The notes beneath the pieces were generated by a model. The model did no database searches. It saw nothing but the letters and a program-made list of their open reading frames with translations, and was not told the origin of the DNA. 64,000 bases of DNA, taken from assembly GCA_937934295.1 (NCBI GenBank), contig CALHAI010000002.1:118501-182500 (forward strand), in the 5' to 3' direction. The stretch's first letter is position 1, and every line of letters begins with the position of its first letter. The translations under genes and the position numbers were made by a program. This stretch comes from an uncultured Blastocatellia bacterium (GTDB taxonomy: Bacteria > Acidobacteriota > Blastocatellia > HR10). Below are positions 9,309 to 17,616 of the stretch, one piece after another.

Positions 9309-9916
9309 ACATCCCCCTCATGACGCGGCGCGATGACCTTCCCGTTCTCCAAGATGATGTCATCCTCAGTGCCCGGCTTGCCATCCGGCCCAAGAGATGC
9401 CAACCGATAGCCTCTCGCCGTGACCGCATAGAGGAACGGACGATGCCACCAGTCCTCGCGAATCACCCGCTTGAGATAGGCCGGCGTGAGCTGATCCACC
9501 AAGGCGGCGAAATCGGCGACCGGGGGATAAAAGCCGCGCTCTCTTCGGAAGGCCTCAACGGCCGCCGCCACTTCCCGCAAATCGGCGATCGTACGCCGAA
9601 TCTTCTCCGCGCGCACGGCCGTCGTCACCAACTCAACGCTCTCCCACTGACGATCGCCGACGCGCACTTCGGTGATCTCCCACTCATCGTCCCGCCGCGT
9701 GAATTTGAAGGCCGTCAGGACGAAGGCTTCCACAACGACATCGCGCCCGCCGAGGCTATCTATCCGACGAACGTGCACGTTCTCCTTGGGGAGTTGAAGC
9801 CCCCCGACCGTGGCGATCAAGCGCCGCGCTTCGCCGGGCGAAAGCTCGCCACGCGCCCCCACGCCCATCAGGAAAGCCCCGATAAGCGTCAGGGCCATGC
9901 CTCCTCTCTTCCACAT
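9263..9916 (-). CDS. Secreted protein with a GspG-like (type II pseudopilin head) carboxy-terminal domain
   Basis: A 217-residue protein with a short Sec-type signal (MWKRGGMALTLIGAFLMGVG). After about 100 residues with no recognised family, the second half looks like the soluble head of the major pseudopilin GspG: a helix DLREVAAAVEAFRRERGFYPP, then LTPAYLK and DWWHRPFLY, and the calcium-site-like SLGPDGKPGTEDDI near the end. The pilin amino terminus (prepilin cleavage site plus the hydrophobic helix with Glu5) is absent, so it is not a normal pseudopilin. The ATG at 9916 fits a GGAGGTG site. Its stop lies inside the next gene. Confidence 0.65.
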   Translation of the reverse strand: MWKRGGMALTLIGAFLMGVGARGELSPGEARRLIATVGGLQLPKENVHVRRIDSLGGRDVVVEAFVLTAFKFTRRDDEWEITEVRVGDRQWESVELVTTAVRAEKIRRTIADLREVAAAVEAFRRERGFYPPVADFAALVDQLTPAYLKRVIREDWWHRPFLYAVTARGYRLASLGPDGKPGTEDDIILENGKVIAPRHEGDVWMSSSISRRAIGSR

Positions 9917-10066
9917 GCACCTCCTCCGGCTCTCCGATTGTGCCAGATGTCGGCTCTGCCGCACGTTCAAATGGTACCAGAAGGAGCGCTCCGTTATCTA
10001 CGGACGCGCCGCCGCGCGTAGCAGGCCTCAATGCGAGGGGCGATGCCGATCTCCTCGACGCCTGCT

Positions 10067-10588
10067 TCATCGCACGATGCGAATCTCCTCGAAGGAGGAG
10101 TTGGCCACCTCCTGCGCCTTCGCATCGAAGCCCCGCACTTGCCAGAGATAAAGCTCTCCACGTTGAAGCTGCCGGCGCACGGCGTCGGGCAATTGCAACT
10201 CGACCTCCCGCACCGGCGGGCTCCGCCAGATCAACCGATAGCTCGTGTCGCTCAATTCCACGACATAGTGGTCGGCGATCGGCGAAGGCCGCCAGACGAA
10301 CTCGATGACCTCTTCGCGCACTTCGCTCACCGGACTGATGAGTTGAATGATCCGCGCGCGCTCCCGCCGCCGCTGTAGCTCTTCCTGCCGCGCGAACCAA
10401 CCGAGGAGCTCAGCGAGCGCGAGCGCCCCAAGGCCGAATGCGAGACCGATCATCCCCCACCGCCGCGCGCGCCGCTTCCACTGCGGCCATTCCGGAAATT
10501 CCTCCAAGATCTCGCGCTCGATCGCTTGCGCTCGCGCGCGCACGCGCCCTAATAGCCCTTTTCGCTCGGAGGAGACGTCCGGCTCCAT
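10067..10588 (-). CDS. Single-pass membrane protein with a beta-rich carboxy-terminal domain, function unknown
   Basis: A 173-residue protein with a charged cytoplasmic amino end, one membrane segment (about residues 45-66, MIGLAFGLGALALAELLGW), a short Arg/Glu-rich helix, and a domain of about 90 residues with FVWRPSPIADHYVVELSD and LYLWQVRGFDAKAQEV. The last pattern resembles fibronectin-III-like strands used for binding. No catalytic motif is visible. This layout is similar to proteins coded beside anti-sigma or zinc-finger genes, but no sigma-factor gene lies next to it. It is divergent from the secreted protein gene at 10794. Confidence 0.5.
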   Translation of the reverse strand: MEPDVSSERKGLLGRVRARAQAIEREILEEFPEWPQWKRRARRWGMIGLAFGLGALALAELLGWFARQEELQRRRERARIIQLISPVSEVREEVIEFVWRPSPIADHYVVELSDTSYRLIWRSPPVREVELQLPDAVRRQLQRGELYLWQVRGFDAKAQEVANSSFEEIRIVR

Positions 10589-10666
10589 CGTCCTTGATCA
10601 TAAAAGCCGCCTCCGAGGCCGCGCAAGCCGCCACGCTCACCATGCGGTCACTGGGGAAGAACCCTC

Positions 10667-10695
10667 TTGCTGACGCTCGATATCCGGTCTACGAT
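10667..10695 (+). promoter_or_regulatory. Candidate sigma-70 type promoter for the 10794-14951 gene pair
   Basis: TTGCTG (10667-10672) and TACGAT (10690-10695) are spaced by 17 bases. A start near 10702 would leave a leader of about 90 bases before the ATG at 10794. It lies in the gap between two divergent genes. Confidence 0.4.
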
Positions 10696-10793
10696 GGCGG
10701 TCGGAGATGAGGTACGATGAAGCCAATCGAAAGCGAACCTTTCGCGCGATGGCGCGCCATGCGCGACGATCTTCCGTACGGGAGGAACAGGCC

Positions 10794-11360
10794 ATGAGAT
10801 GCGCGCTCTTCGTTCTGCTTCTCCTAGGAGTCCTCGTGCCCTCGGCGCGAGCGCAACATGCACCGGCGACATTCGCGGAGCTCGTCGAGAGCGCGGGCAC
10901 GATCCTCGCCGGACGCGTTCTCGAAGTCCGCGAAGAACCCCATCCGCAATATCCCTACCTGATCGTCACGCGCGTCACGCTCGCCGTCGAGCGCTCATTC
11001 AAAGGGAAGAGCAAAGGACGTTCATTCACGTTCTTTCAGATCGGCGGCTCGAAGACTTTTCGTCCGTTCCACTTGCCCGATTATCGGGAAGGCGAGGAGA
11101 TCGTGCTCTTCCTCTATCCGGAGAGCCGCTATGGTTTGACGAGCCCCGTCGCCGGGGCGGCCGGGAAGTTCCGCGTCCTCCAGGATCCGCAGACGAAGCG
11201 ACGAATGGTCGTCAATGGCTTCGACAACTGGGGACTCTTCGACGGCCCCCTCGCGCTCTCGACGGCCGAGCGCGCGCTCCTCACCCGCCATGAGCGCGGT
11301 CCTATCGCGTATGAGGCGCTCGCTGCGCTCATCGCGCGATGGGCGAGCACATCCCGCTAG
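10794..11360 (+). CDS. Secreted protein of unknown function, coupled to the metalloprotease gene
   Basis: A 188-residue protein with a clear signal peptide (MRCALFVLLLLGVLVPSARA, cleavage near residue 20). The mature part starts with a segment FAELVESAGTILAGRVLEV, then TVAVERSFKG-type strands, YREGEEIVLFLYP, and a GKFRVLQDP...VVNG element. Proteins of this look are found beside secreted matrixin-type proteases and may be beta-barrel-like, but I do not recognise a named family. GGGAGGAAC precedes the ATG at 10794; the upstream in-frame starts lack both a site and a signal peptide. The protease gene begins 18 bases after the stop, so the two probably share a transcript. Confidence 0.6.
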   Translation: MRCALFVLLLLGVLVPSARAQHAPATFAELVESAGTILAGRVLEVREEPHPQYPYLIVTRVTLAVERSFKGKSKGRSFTFFQIGGSKTFRPFHLPDYREGEEIVLFLYPESRYGLTSPVAGAAGKFRVLQDPQTKRRMVVNGFDNWGLFDGPLALSTAERALLTRHERGPIAYEALAALIARWASTSR

Positions 11361-11378
11361 CATGGAGGTCTCTTCGCC

Positions 11379-14300
11379 ATGGTTCGCCGAATCGCTCTCA
11401 TCCTCAGCTTGATGGTCCTCTGCGACCCCTTCCACTCTTTTCGCCTTCGGGCCGGTGGCCCTTTGGCCGTCACCCGAGAAGGTCTGCCGTTTCGCTGGGA
11501 TCCGACGCGGCCGATTACGTACACGCTCGATCAAGGGCCGCTTGGTCCGCTCTCCCCTGAACAAGCGGCGGCCCTCGTCGAGCAAGCTTTCGGAGCTTGG
11601 GCGAGCGTCCCCACAGCGCGCCTTCGATTCCAAATGGCCGGCTTCACGAGCACAGACGTGACCGGCGCGAACGCACTCGGCTTCTTGAACCAAATCATCC
11701 GCCAGTGCCGGGAGCAGGGCCTTTGTACGAACCCCGTGATCTTCGATTCCGACGGAAGCGTCATGGACGCTCTCATCGGATCGGGCAGCCATGCGCGTCT
11801 GGCAGCTTGGGCGGCTCCACTCACAATGACAGACCGAGAGATCCTCCAAGGCATCATCCTCATCAATGGACGGTTCGCCACGACACTCGATCGACTTCGC
11901 GGCATCCTCACGCATGAGGTCGGGCATTTCCTCGGCCTCGATCACTCGCAGCTCAACACGGAAGCCGCCTTCGATTCCGATCCGACGAACGATCAGACAG
12001 TCCCCACGATGTTCCCCCTCTTCACCTCGCGATTCCGCGTGGAGGAGTGGGCCACACTGCATCTGGATGATCGAGCGGCGATCTCCAGCCTCTATCCCGC
12101 GCCCGATTTCGATCGGACGACCGGGACGATTCGCGGACGCATCCGCTATGCCGATGGCCATGGCTTCATGGGTGCGAACGTCATCGCGCGGAGAGTGGAG
12201 GATCCACAGCTCACGGCCGTCTCCACCATCTCCGGATACCGGCATATCGGCACCGTCCCAAAGGAGGACAAATCGTTTCGCTTGGGGTACGTGGGCTCGG
12301 ATGATCCCGACTTGCTCGGATATTATGAGCTGCGAGGGCTTCCCCCCGGCACCTACACGGTCGAGATCGAACCCATTGATCCGCGCTTCACCGCTGCTGC
12401 GCGCGTCGGCCCACTTGATCCCCCTCCTCCTCTTCCAGCACCACGCGAGTTCTACAGTGGTCCCGGCGAATCTGATCGCGATGATCCTAATGATCGCGCT
12501 CTCATCACCGTCTTCCCCGGAATGGTCATCGAGGACGTGGACATCATCCTGAACGCGTCGGTCACGCGCCCGCCCAACGACGACTGCGCTTCGGCGACGC
12601 CGATCTTCGGCACGTCGTTCGTGGACCGGATGAACGTCTGGATGGCGACATCGGTGGCGACCGATCCCCCACAATCCTGTACCAGGGAGAGGCGAAACAG
12701 CCAGAGCGTATGGTACAGCTTCACCCCTCCGAGCAACGGGACAATCACGCTGAGCACGTTCGGGAGCGGATACGATACGGCCATCGCCGTCTATACGGGC
12801 TCGTGCGCGGCACTTCGAGAGATCGCCTGTAACGATGATTGGGGGGGCCTGGCCACCTCTCAGCTCACGATGAGCGTGAGAGGGGGGACGACTTATCTCA
12901 TCGGGATCACGAGTGCGGGCGGACCAGTCCCCAGATCACAAGAGGCGACGCTCGTTTTCACCTTCCACTTCAGCAGCGCGAGCGGGCCGTTCGCTACATC
13001 GGCAGCGCCTTCTTTTGAGGCGATCGGCGATGGGACGGTGAGCGAAACTGAGCCGAACAATACGCTCGCGACGGCCAATCCCATCGTCCCTGATGTCACC
13101 ATCGCGGGCACGCTCAATCCGACGGGGGATGTGGACTTCTTCGCCTTCGAAGCGGGTGCCGGGCAGCAAGTGACCATTGACGTGGACGCGCAATCGCTCA
13201 CACCGAAATCGCTGGCCGATACGGTCATCACGCTCTACGACAGCGACGGGCGGCAACTTGCTGAGAACGATGACGAATCCCCGGGCATGCGAGATTCGCT
13301 CCTGCGCTTCACCGTGCCGACGGCGGGCCGCTATGTCTTTCGCCTCCGCGATGTCGCGCAGCGCGGCGGGCCGAACTTCACCTATCGAGTGCGCGTGACT
13401 CTCACGGGAGGCGCCCCGCCCGGTCGCTTCATCGAATCCGAGCCCAACAATTCCATCGCTCAAGCGAATTCGATCACGCCGAACGTGACGATTCGCGGCG
13501 TGCTCGATCCCTCAGGCGACGTGGATTTCTTCGCTTTCCAAGCGAACGTCGGGCAACGCGTGCGCATTGATGTCGCGGCGAAGCGGCTTACCCCCCCATC
13601 GGCGGCCGATACGGTCGTCGCCCTCTTCGACAGCAGCGGACGAAAGCTGGCCGAGAACGATGATCGCGCGCCCGGACAGCTCGATTCCCTGCTCGAATTC
13701 ACCTTCACCGCGGCCGGACGCTACTTCTTCAGCGTCCGCGATTTCGGAAACAAAGGTGGATCCGGCTTCTCCTACGAAGCTTCCGTCACTCTCACCGGAG
13801 GCGCGCCCGCGCGAGTGAACGAATCCGAGCCCAATAACACGTTCGCCCAAGCTCAAGCGATCGTGCCCGACGTCCTCATTGTGGGGAGGCTCGACCCGGC
13901 CGGCGATGTGGACTTCTTCTCGTTCACGGCCGATGCCGGTCAGCGGTTGACGGTGGATATCAACGCGCGATCGCTCACGCCGCCATCCGAGGCGGATACG
14001 GTCGTCACGCTCTTTGACAGCAACGGGCAGCCGCTCGCGGAGAACGATGACGCCGGGGGCTCACTCGATTCGTTTCTCACATTCGAGATCCCGCGCTCAG
14101 GGCGATACTTCGTGCGCGTCCGCAACTTCAGCCCGAAAGGCGGCCCCTCATATGCATATGAGGCGCTCATCACGCTGACGGGAGCGGCGCCTCCGCCACC
14201 CGGTATAGTGATGGAATCGGAGCCGAATAACTCGCTGACGCAGGCGAACGCGATCGCGCTGCCGGCGATCGTGAGCGGGACAATCAATCCGGCGGGCGAT

Positions 14301-14951
14301 GTGGATTTCTTCGCTTTCGAAGCGAGGCGCGGCCAGCAGCTTGTCATTGACCTGGACGCGCGCTCGCTCACGCCACCGTCGCCGCTGGATACGGTCGTCA
14401 CCCTCTTTGACAGCCGCGGCCAGCAACTCGCCGAAAACGACGACGCGGAGGGTTCGACCGACTCCCTGCTCCGATTCACGATCCCCACCGACGGCCGGTA
14501 TTTCTTCCGCGTGCGCAGCTTTGACGGGAAGGGTGGGCCGGACTACGCCTATCGGGCCACGGTGACGCTCACGGGCGCGGCGCGTCCGCGGGAGTCGGAG
14601 CCGAACGATCAATTCGCGCAAGCGAACCAACTTCCGCCGGATACGCCCTTGGCGGGGACGATTGATCCTGCCGGAGATGCCGACATCTTCTTCTTCGACA
14701 GCGAACGAGGGCGCATGGTGACCATCACCGTGCGAGCGAAAACTCTCATCCCCCCCTCTCCAGCTGTGCTCAAGCTCGAAATCTTCTTCGGGACGGTGAA
14801 GCTGGGAGAGAGCGTCGGTTCAGAGACGCGCGATCCCGTGCTCACCTTCGCGACGCTGCCGCTTTTCGGCCGCTACTTCGTGCGGCTCACCGAAGACCGT
14901 GGCCGCGGCGGACCGAGTTTCGCTTATGAACTCACTCTCACCATCCGATGA
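11379..14951 (+). CDS. Secreted matrixin-family zinc metalloprotease with tandem PPC domains
   Basis: A 1190-residue protein with an amino-terminal signal segment (about residues 4-27). The catalytic domain spans about residues 35-245 and has the zinc motif HEVGHFLGLDHS (about 180-191) followed by a Met-turn-like TVPTMFPLF, as in metzincins. Next comes a region of about 140 residues with DDCASATPI and QSVWYSFTPPSNGTITLST, which resembles a carbohydrate- or PPC-like beta domain. Five pre-peptidase C-terminal (PPC) repeats, each starting ESEPNN or a variant, fill the rest. PPC domains are usually removed or help secretion and binding. No sorting signal is visible at the end. Likely an extracellular degradative enzyme. 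An 18-base gap links it to the upstream secreted protein. Confidence 0.85.
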   Translation: MVRRIALILSLMVLCDPFHSFRLRAGGPLAVTREGLPFRWDPTRPITYTLDQGPLGPLSPEQAAALVEQAFGAWASVPTARLRFQMAGFTSTDVTGANALGFLNQIIRQCREQGLCTNPVIFDSDGSVMDALIGSGSHARLAAWAAPLTMTDREILQGIILINGRFATTLDRLRGILTHEVGHFLGLDHSQLNTEAAFDSDPTNDQTVPTMFPLFTSRFRVEEWATLHLDDRAAISSLYPAPDFDRTTGTIRGRIRYADGHGFMGANVIARRVEDPQLTAVSTISGYRHIGTVPKEDKSFRLGYVGSDDPDLLGYYELRGLPPGTYTVEIEPIDPRFTAAARVGPLDPPPPLPAPREFYSGPGESDRDDPNDRALITVFPGMVIEDVDIILNASVTRPPNDDCASATPIFGTSFVDRMNVWMATSVATDPPQSCTRERRNSQSVWYSFTPPSNGTITLSTFGSGYDTAIAVYTGSCAALREIACNDDWGGLATSQLTMSVRGGTTYLIGITSAGGPVPRSQEATLVFTFHFSSASGPFATSAAPSFEAIGDGTVSETEPNNTLATANPIVPDVTIAGTLNPTGDVDFFAFEAGAGQQVTIDVDAQSLTPKSLADTVITLYDSDGRQLAENDDESPGMRDSLLRFTVPTAGRYVFRLRDVAQRGGPNFTYRVRVTLTGGAPPGRFIESEPNNSIAQANSITPNVTIRGVLDPSGDVDFFAFQANVGQRVRIDVAAKRLTPPSAADTVVALFDSSGRKLAENDDRAPGQLDSLLEFTFTAAGRYFFSVRDFGNKGGSGFSYEASVTLTGGAPARVNESEPNNTFAQAQAIVPDVLIVGRLDPAGDVDFFSFTADAGQRLTVDINARSLTPPSEADTVVTLFDSNGQPLAENDDAGGSLDSFLTFEIPRSGRYFVRVRNFSPKGGPSYAYEALITLTGAAPPPPGIVMESEPNNSLTQANAIALPAIVSGTINPAGDVDFFAFEARRGQQLVIDLDARSLTPPSPLDTVVTLFDSRGQQLAENDDAEGSTDSLLRFTIPTDGRYFFRVRSFDGKGGPDYAYRATVTLTGAARPRESEPNDQFAQANQLPPDTPLAGTIDPAGDADIFFFDSERGRMVTITVRAKTLIPPSPAVLKLEIFFGTVKLGESVGSETRDPVLTFATLPLFGRYFVRLTEDRGRGGPSFAYELTLTIR
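13041..14948 (+). repeat. Five tandem PPC-domain coding repeats
   Basis: Units begin near 13044, 13434, 13819, 14212 and 14590, a period of about 380-390 bases. Each codes ES/TEPNN...GD-VDFF-F...SLTP-S-DTVVTLFDS-G-LAENDD...GRYF-RVR...LTG. The first four are very alike; the fifth is diverged and lacks the LAENDD element. Confidence 0.85.
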
Positions 14952-15484
14952 GGGGTTGGTGAAACGGAAAGTCGTGCCCTCCTTCTGGAATCCCGAGTGG
15001 GGAGAGCTCAGCTTGACCCACAGGGTGGATCCAAAACGTGAAGTAGAGCCCTGCTATGCCCCTACAGGCCCCCCTGCAGGGCTTTCTTCCACAGGGAAAC
15101 CGATGTGGAAGTGACGCCGACATGCCTAGGCCGCGAGGCGTCCTTTCAGGAGCTCAAGGCGACCGGCGAGAGAGAGCGAAAGTTGGGGGAGACCGGCGAT
15201 CGGCTCGGCCTGGTGTGACGCGACTGGCGCTTGAACGGAGCGGGTTCCCGCCGGCAATTCGTCCAACCGGTCTTGCGCTCGGATCTGGAGCGGATCGCGC
15301 GCGGGGAATATCGGAGGTGGATCTCTATAGGGCCGGCCGACTCACGTCCTGCCGCTTCTTGAGTCTTGCGCTTCGAGTAAAGATGAGGGAAATGCCTTAC
15401 CCAGACAGGCTTCCCTGTTTTGAGAAACGAAATGGTTGCCCCGCCATTCGTCGTCCTTTGACTTCGTGCTACACTAAAAGGCTT
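14952..15484. other. Intergenic stretch of about 530 bases, no gene recognised
   Basis: It holds a hairpin (15047-15083) and, just before nnr, a TACACT element (about 15469-15474) only ten bases before the ATG. The rest has no supported reading frame; frames in it lack ribosome binding sites and family resemblance. Confidence 0.4.
15047..15088 (+). terminator. Candidate terminator hairpin downstream of the metalloprotease
   Basis: AGCCCTGC (15047-15054) pairs perfectly with GCAGGGCT (15076-15083) around a 21-base loop, followed by TTCTT. The stem is strong but the T-run is short, so termination is plausible rather than certain. Confidence 0.35.
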
Positions 15485-17119
15485 ATGAAGGTGCTGACGG
15501 CTGCTCAAGTGCGGGAGGTAGATCAGCTGACGACGGAGCGATATGGGATTCCGAGTCTCTTGCTCATGGAGAACGCGGCCACGCAGATGCTTCGCGCGAT
15601 CGAACAACGATTCGGAACGATCGCTGATCGGCGCGTTCTCGTCCTCTGCGGCAAGGGGAATAACGGCGGGGATGGCGCGGCCTTCGCTCGTCAGGTTTGG
15701 ATGCGGCGTGCGCGCGTAGACGTTCTGCTTTTCGCACGCGTGGGGAACACGTCGGGCGACGCGCGCGTCAACTTCGAGATCGTTCGGAATCTGGCGGTGC
15801 GCGTGGGAGGACTTCGCTTCTTCGAGGACGTCGACCGGGAGACATGGTTGACATTTCGGGATCGGTTGGAGCGGTATGATTTCATCGTAGATGGCCTTCT
15901 GGGGACGGGGCTGGAGCGACCGGCTGAAGGGCTGTATGGAGAAGTCATCGTTGACCTGGCTCGATTCGCTGAGACCTCACGCGCGACGCGCATCGTCTCG
16001 ATCGATCTGCCTTCGGGATTGGCGGCCGATCGCGATCACGTGATTGGGCCGACAGTGCGCGCTGATCTGACGGTGACGTTCACGGCGCCGAAGCCCGCCC
16101 TGGTTCTGCCGCCCGCGTATTTGTATGCCGGAGAAGTCGTCGTCGCTCCCATCGGATCCCCCGATGAATTGATTCGCTCGGTGGGCGCGACACTGAATCT
16201 GGTCGAAGCGTCGGACGTGCGCCGATGGCTAGAGCGAACGCGCCGGCAGCCGCTCAGTCACAAGGGGACGTACGGGCATATCCTCATGATCGCGGGATCG
16301 CGCGGCAAACCGGGCGCAGCATGTCTGGCCGCGCGCGCGGCACTTGTGGCTGGAGCGGGATTGGTCACCGTCGCGACGGTATCGAGCGGCCAATCGGTCA
16401 TCGTCGCGCAGGTCGCCGAAGCGATGACGGAAGCGTTGGAGGAGACGGCGGAGGGGACGATCGCCGAGCAAGCGCTCGCACGCGCGCTCGAACTCGCCGC
16501 AGAGCGCGATGTCCTCGCGATCGGTCCTGGGCTCACGACGCAAGAGAGCACGCGGCGCTTTGTGCGCGAGCTTCTGCTGCGCGCGCGATGTCCGATCATT
16601 GTGGATGCCGATGGGCTTAACAATCTCGCGCCCTGGCCCGATGAACTGGACGGGCGAGAGCGCCCACTGATCGCGACGCCGCATCCGGGCGAGATGGCAC
16701 GCTTGATCGAGCGCACGAATCAGTATGTCTTGGAAAATCGCGTGGAGGTCGCGCGCGACTTCGCCCTGGCGCATCACCTCTGGCTTGTGCTCAAAGGCCA
16801 TCGGACGCTCATCGCGACGCCGGACGGACAGGTTTATGTGAATCCCACGGGGAATGCGGGGTTGGCGACGGCGGGATCGGGCGATGTCCTGACGGGGATT
16901 CTCGCCGGGTGTCTGGCGCAGGATCGTGGGGGGAATCCGACGGATGCCGTGCTTGCGGCCGTGTACCTACACGGGCTGGCCGGCGATCTGGCTGCGCAGC
17001 GCGTGGGCGCGCGCGCGATGCTCGCTTCGGACGTGACGGCGCATCTGGGCGAGGCCATCGCTCGGGTGGGGGGAGAGGATGAGCGACGTTCAGGGAACGT
17101 TCCTCACGCACTCGGCTGA
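15485..17119 (+). CDS. nnr: Bifunctional NAD(P)H-hydrate repair enzyme (epimerase plus ADP-dependent dehydratase)
   Basis: A 544-residue fusion. The amino-terminal YjeF_N half (about residues 1-225) begins LTAAQVREVDQLT and has the Rossmann-like VLVLCGKGNNGGDG and DGLLGTGL; it epimerises damaged NAD(P)HX. The carboxy-terminal ribokinase-like half (about 235-530) shows HKGTYGHILMIAGSRGKPGAA, GPGL, DADGLN and the closing NPTGNAGLATAGSGDVLTG, and dehydrates the S form using ADP. Length is normal for the fused bacterial enzyme. The ATG at 15485 has no good Shine-Dalgarno and lies very close to a possible -10, so a leaderless mRNA is possible. It overlaps tsaE by 41 bases. Confidence 0.95.
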   Translation: MKVLTAAQVREVDQLTTERYGIPSLLLMENAATQMLRAIEQRFGTIADRRVLVLCGKGNNGGDGAAFARQVWMRRARVDVLLFARVGNTSGDARVNFEIVRNLAVRVGGLRFFEDVDRETWLTFRDRLERYDFIVDGLLGTGLERPAEGLYGEVIVDLARFAETSRATRIVSIDLPSGLAADRDHVIGPTVRADLTVTFTAPKPALVLPPAYLYAGEVVVAPIGSPDELIRSVGATLNLVEASDVRRWLERTRRQPLSHKGTYGHILMIAGSRGKPGAACLAARAALVAGAGLVTVATVSSGQSVIVAQVAEAMTEALEETAEGTIAEQALARALELAAERDVLAIGPGLTTQESTRRFVRELLLRARCPIIVDADGLNNLAPWPDELDGRERPLIATPHPGEMARLIERTNQYVLENRVEVARDFALAHHLWLVLKGHRTLIATPDGQVYVNPTGNAGLATAGSGDVLTGILAGCLAQDRGGNPTDAVLAAVYLHGLAGDLAAQRVGARAMLASDVTAHLGEAIARVGGEDERRSGNVPHALG

Positions 17120-17564
17120 AGAGACGCGCGCGCTGGCCGAAGGCTTCGCGCGTGCGCTCGAAACGCCGGCGGTTTTCCTTCTCATCGGAGAGCTGGGTGT
17201 GGGGAAGACGGTCTTCGCGAAAGGTTTGGCCGCAGGCCTTGACATTGATCCCGATGAGGTCACCAGTCCCTCGTTCACGCTCGTCAATCTCCATCATGGA
17301 CGATGGCCCTTTTATCATATCGACCTATATCGCATAGACGATCCCCGCGCACTCATCGAACAGTTGGGCTTTCTGGAGATCCTGGTGGCTCCGGCCGTCA
17401 TCGCCATCGAGTGGGGGGAGAAAGTGCCGATCGAGCTGTTCGGCGATCGAAAGGGAGAAGAGCCCCGACTCATTTATCGTGTCGAGCTGCTCTGGATCGA
17501 TGAGACGACGCGACAAGTGACGATCCGCCGCGATCCTCTCCACCCCATGCCCGCAGATACTTGA
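17079..17564 (+). CDS. tsaE: tRNA threonylcarbamoyladenosine biosynthesis ATPase
   Basis: A 161-residue P-loop ATPase that works with TsaB, TsaC and TsaD to place t6A37 on ANN-reading tRNAs. It shows the GELGVGKTVFAKGLA Walker A, SPSFTLVN, HIDLYRIDDP and IEWGEKVP, the standard YjeE series. The start overlaps nnr by 41 bases; nnr-tsaE is a frequent bacterial pair. A short carboxy-terminal strand segment completes the usual length. Confidence 0.95.
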   Translation: MSDVQGTFLTHSAEETRALAEGFARALETPAVFLLIGELGVGKTVFAKGLAAGLDIDPDEVTSPSFTLVNLHHGRWPFYHIDLYRIDDPRALIEQLGFLEILVAPAVIAIEWGEKVPIELFGDRKGEEPRLIYRVELLWIDETTRQVTIRRDPLHPMPADT

Positions 17565-17590
17565 ATCCCCCACGGCGCTTCTGCTATAAC
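17561..17590 (+). promoter_or_regulatory. Candidate promoter for the metF-like gene
   Basis: TTGAAT (17561-17566), which overlaps the tsaE stop, and TATAAC (17585-17590) are 18 bases apart. Transcription would begin near 17597, about 20 bases before the ATG, with GAGGGAGA as ribosome site. Confidence 0.5.
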
Positions 17591-17616
17591 CGATAAACAA
17601 CTGGCGAGGGAGAACG

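Noticed and set aside
11022..12674. Long minus-strand frame over the metalloprotease
   Set aside because: Composition is that of a shadow frame (Arg, Asp, Glu, His rich), with no ribosome site, and the forward frame carries HExxHxxGxxH and repeats.
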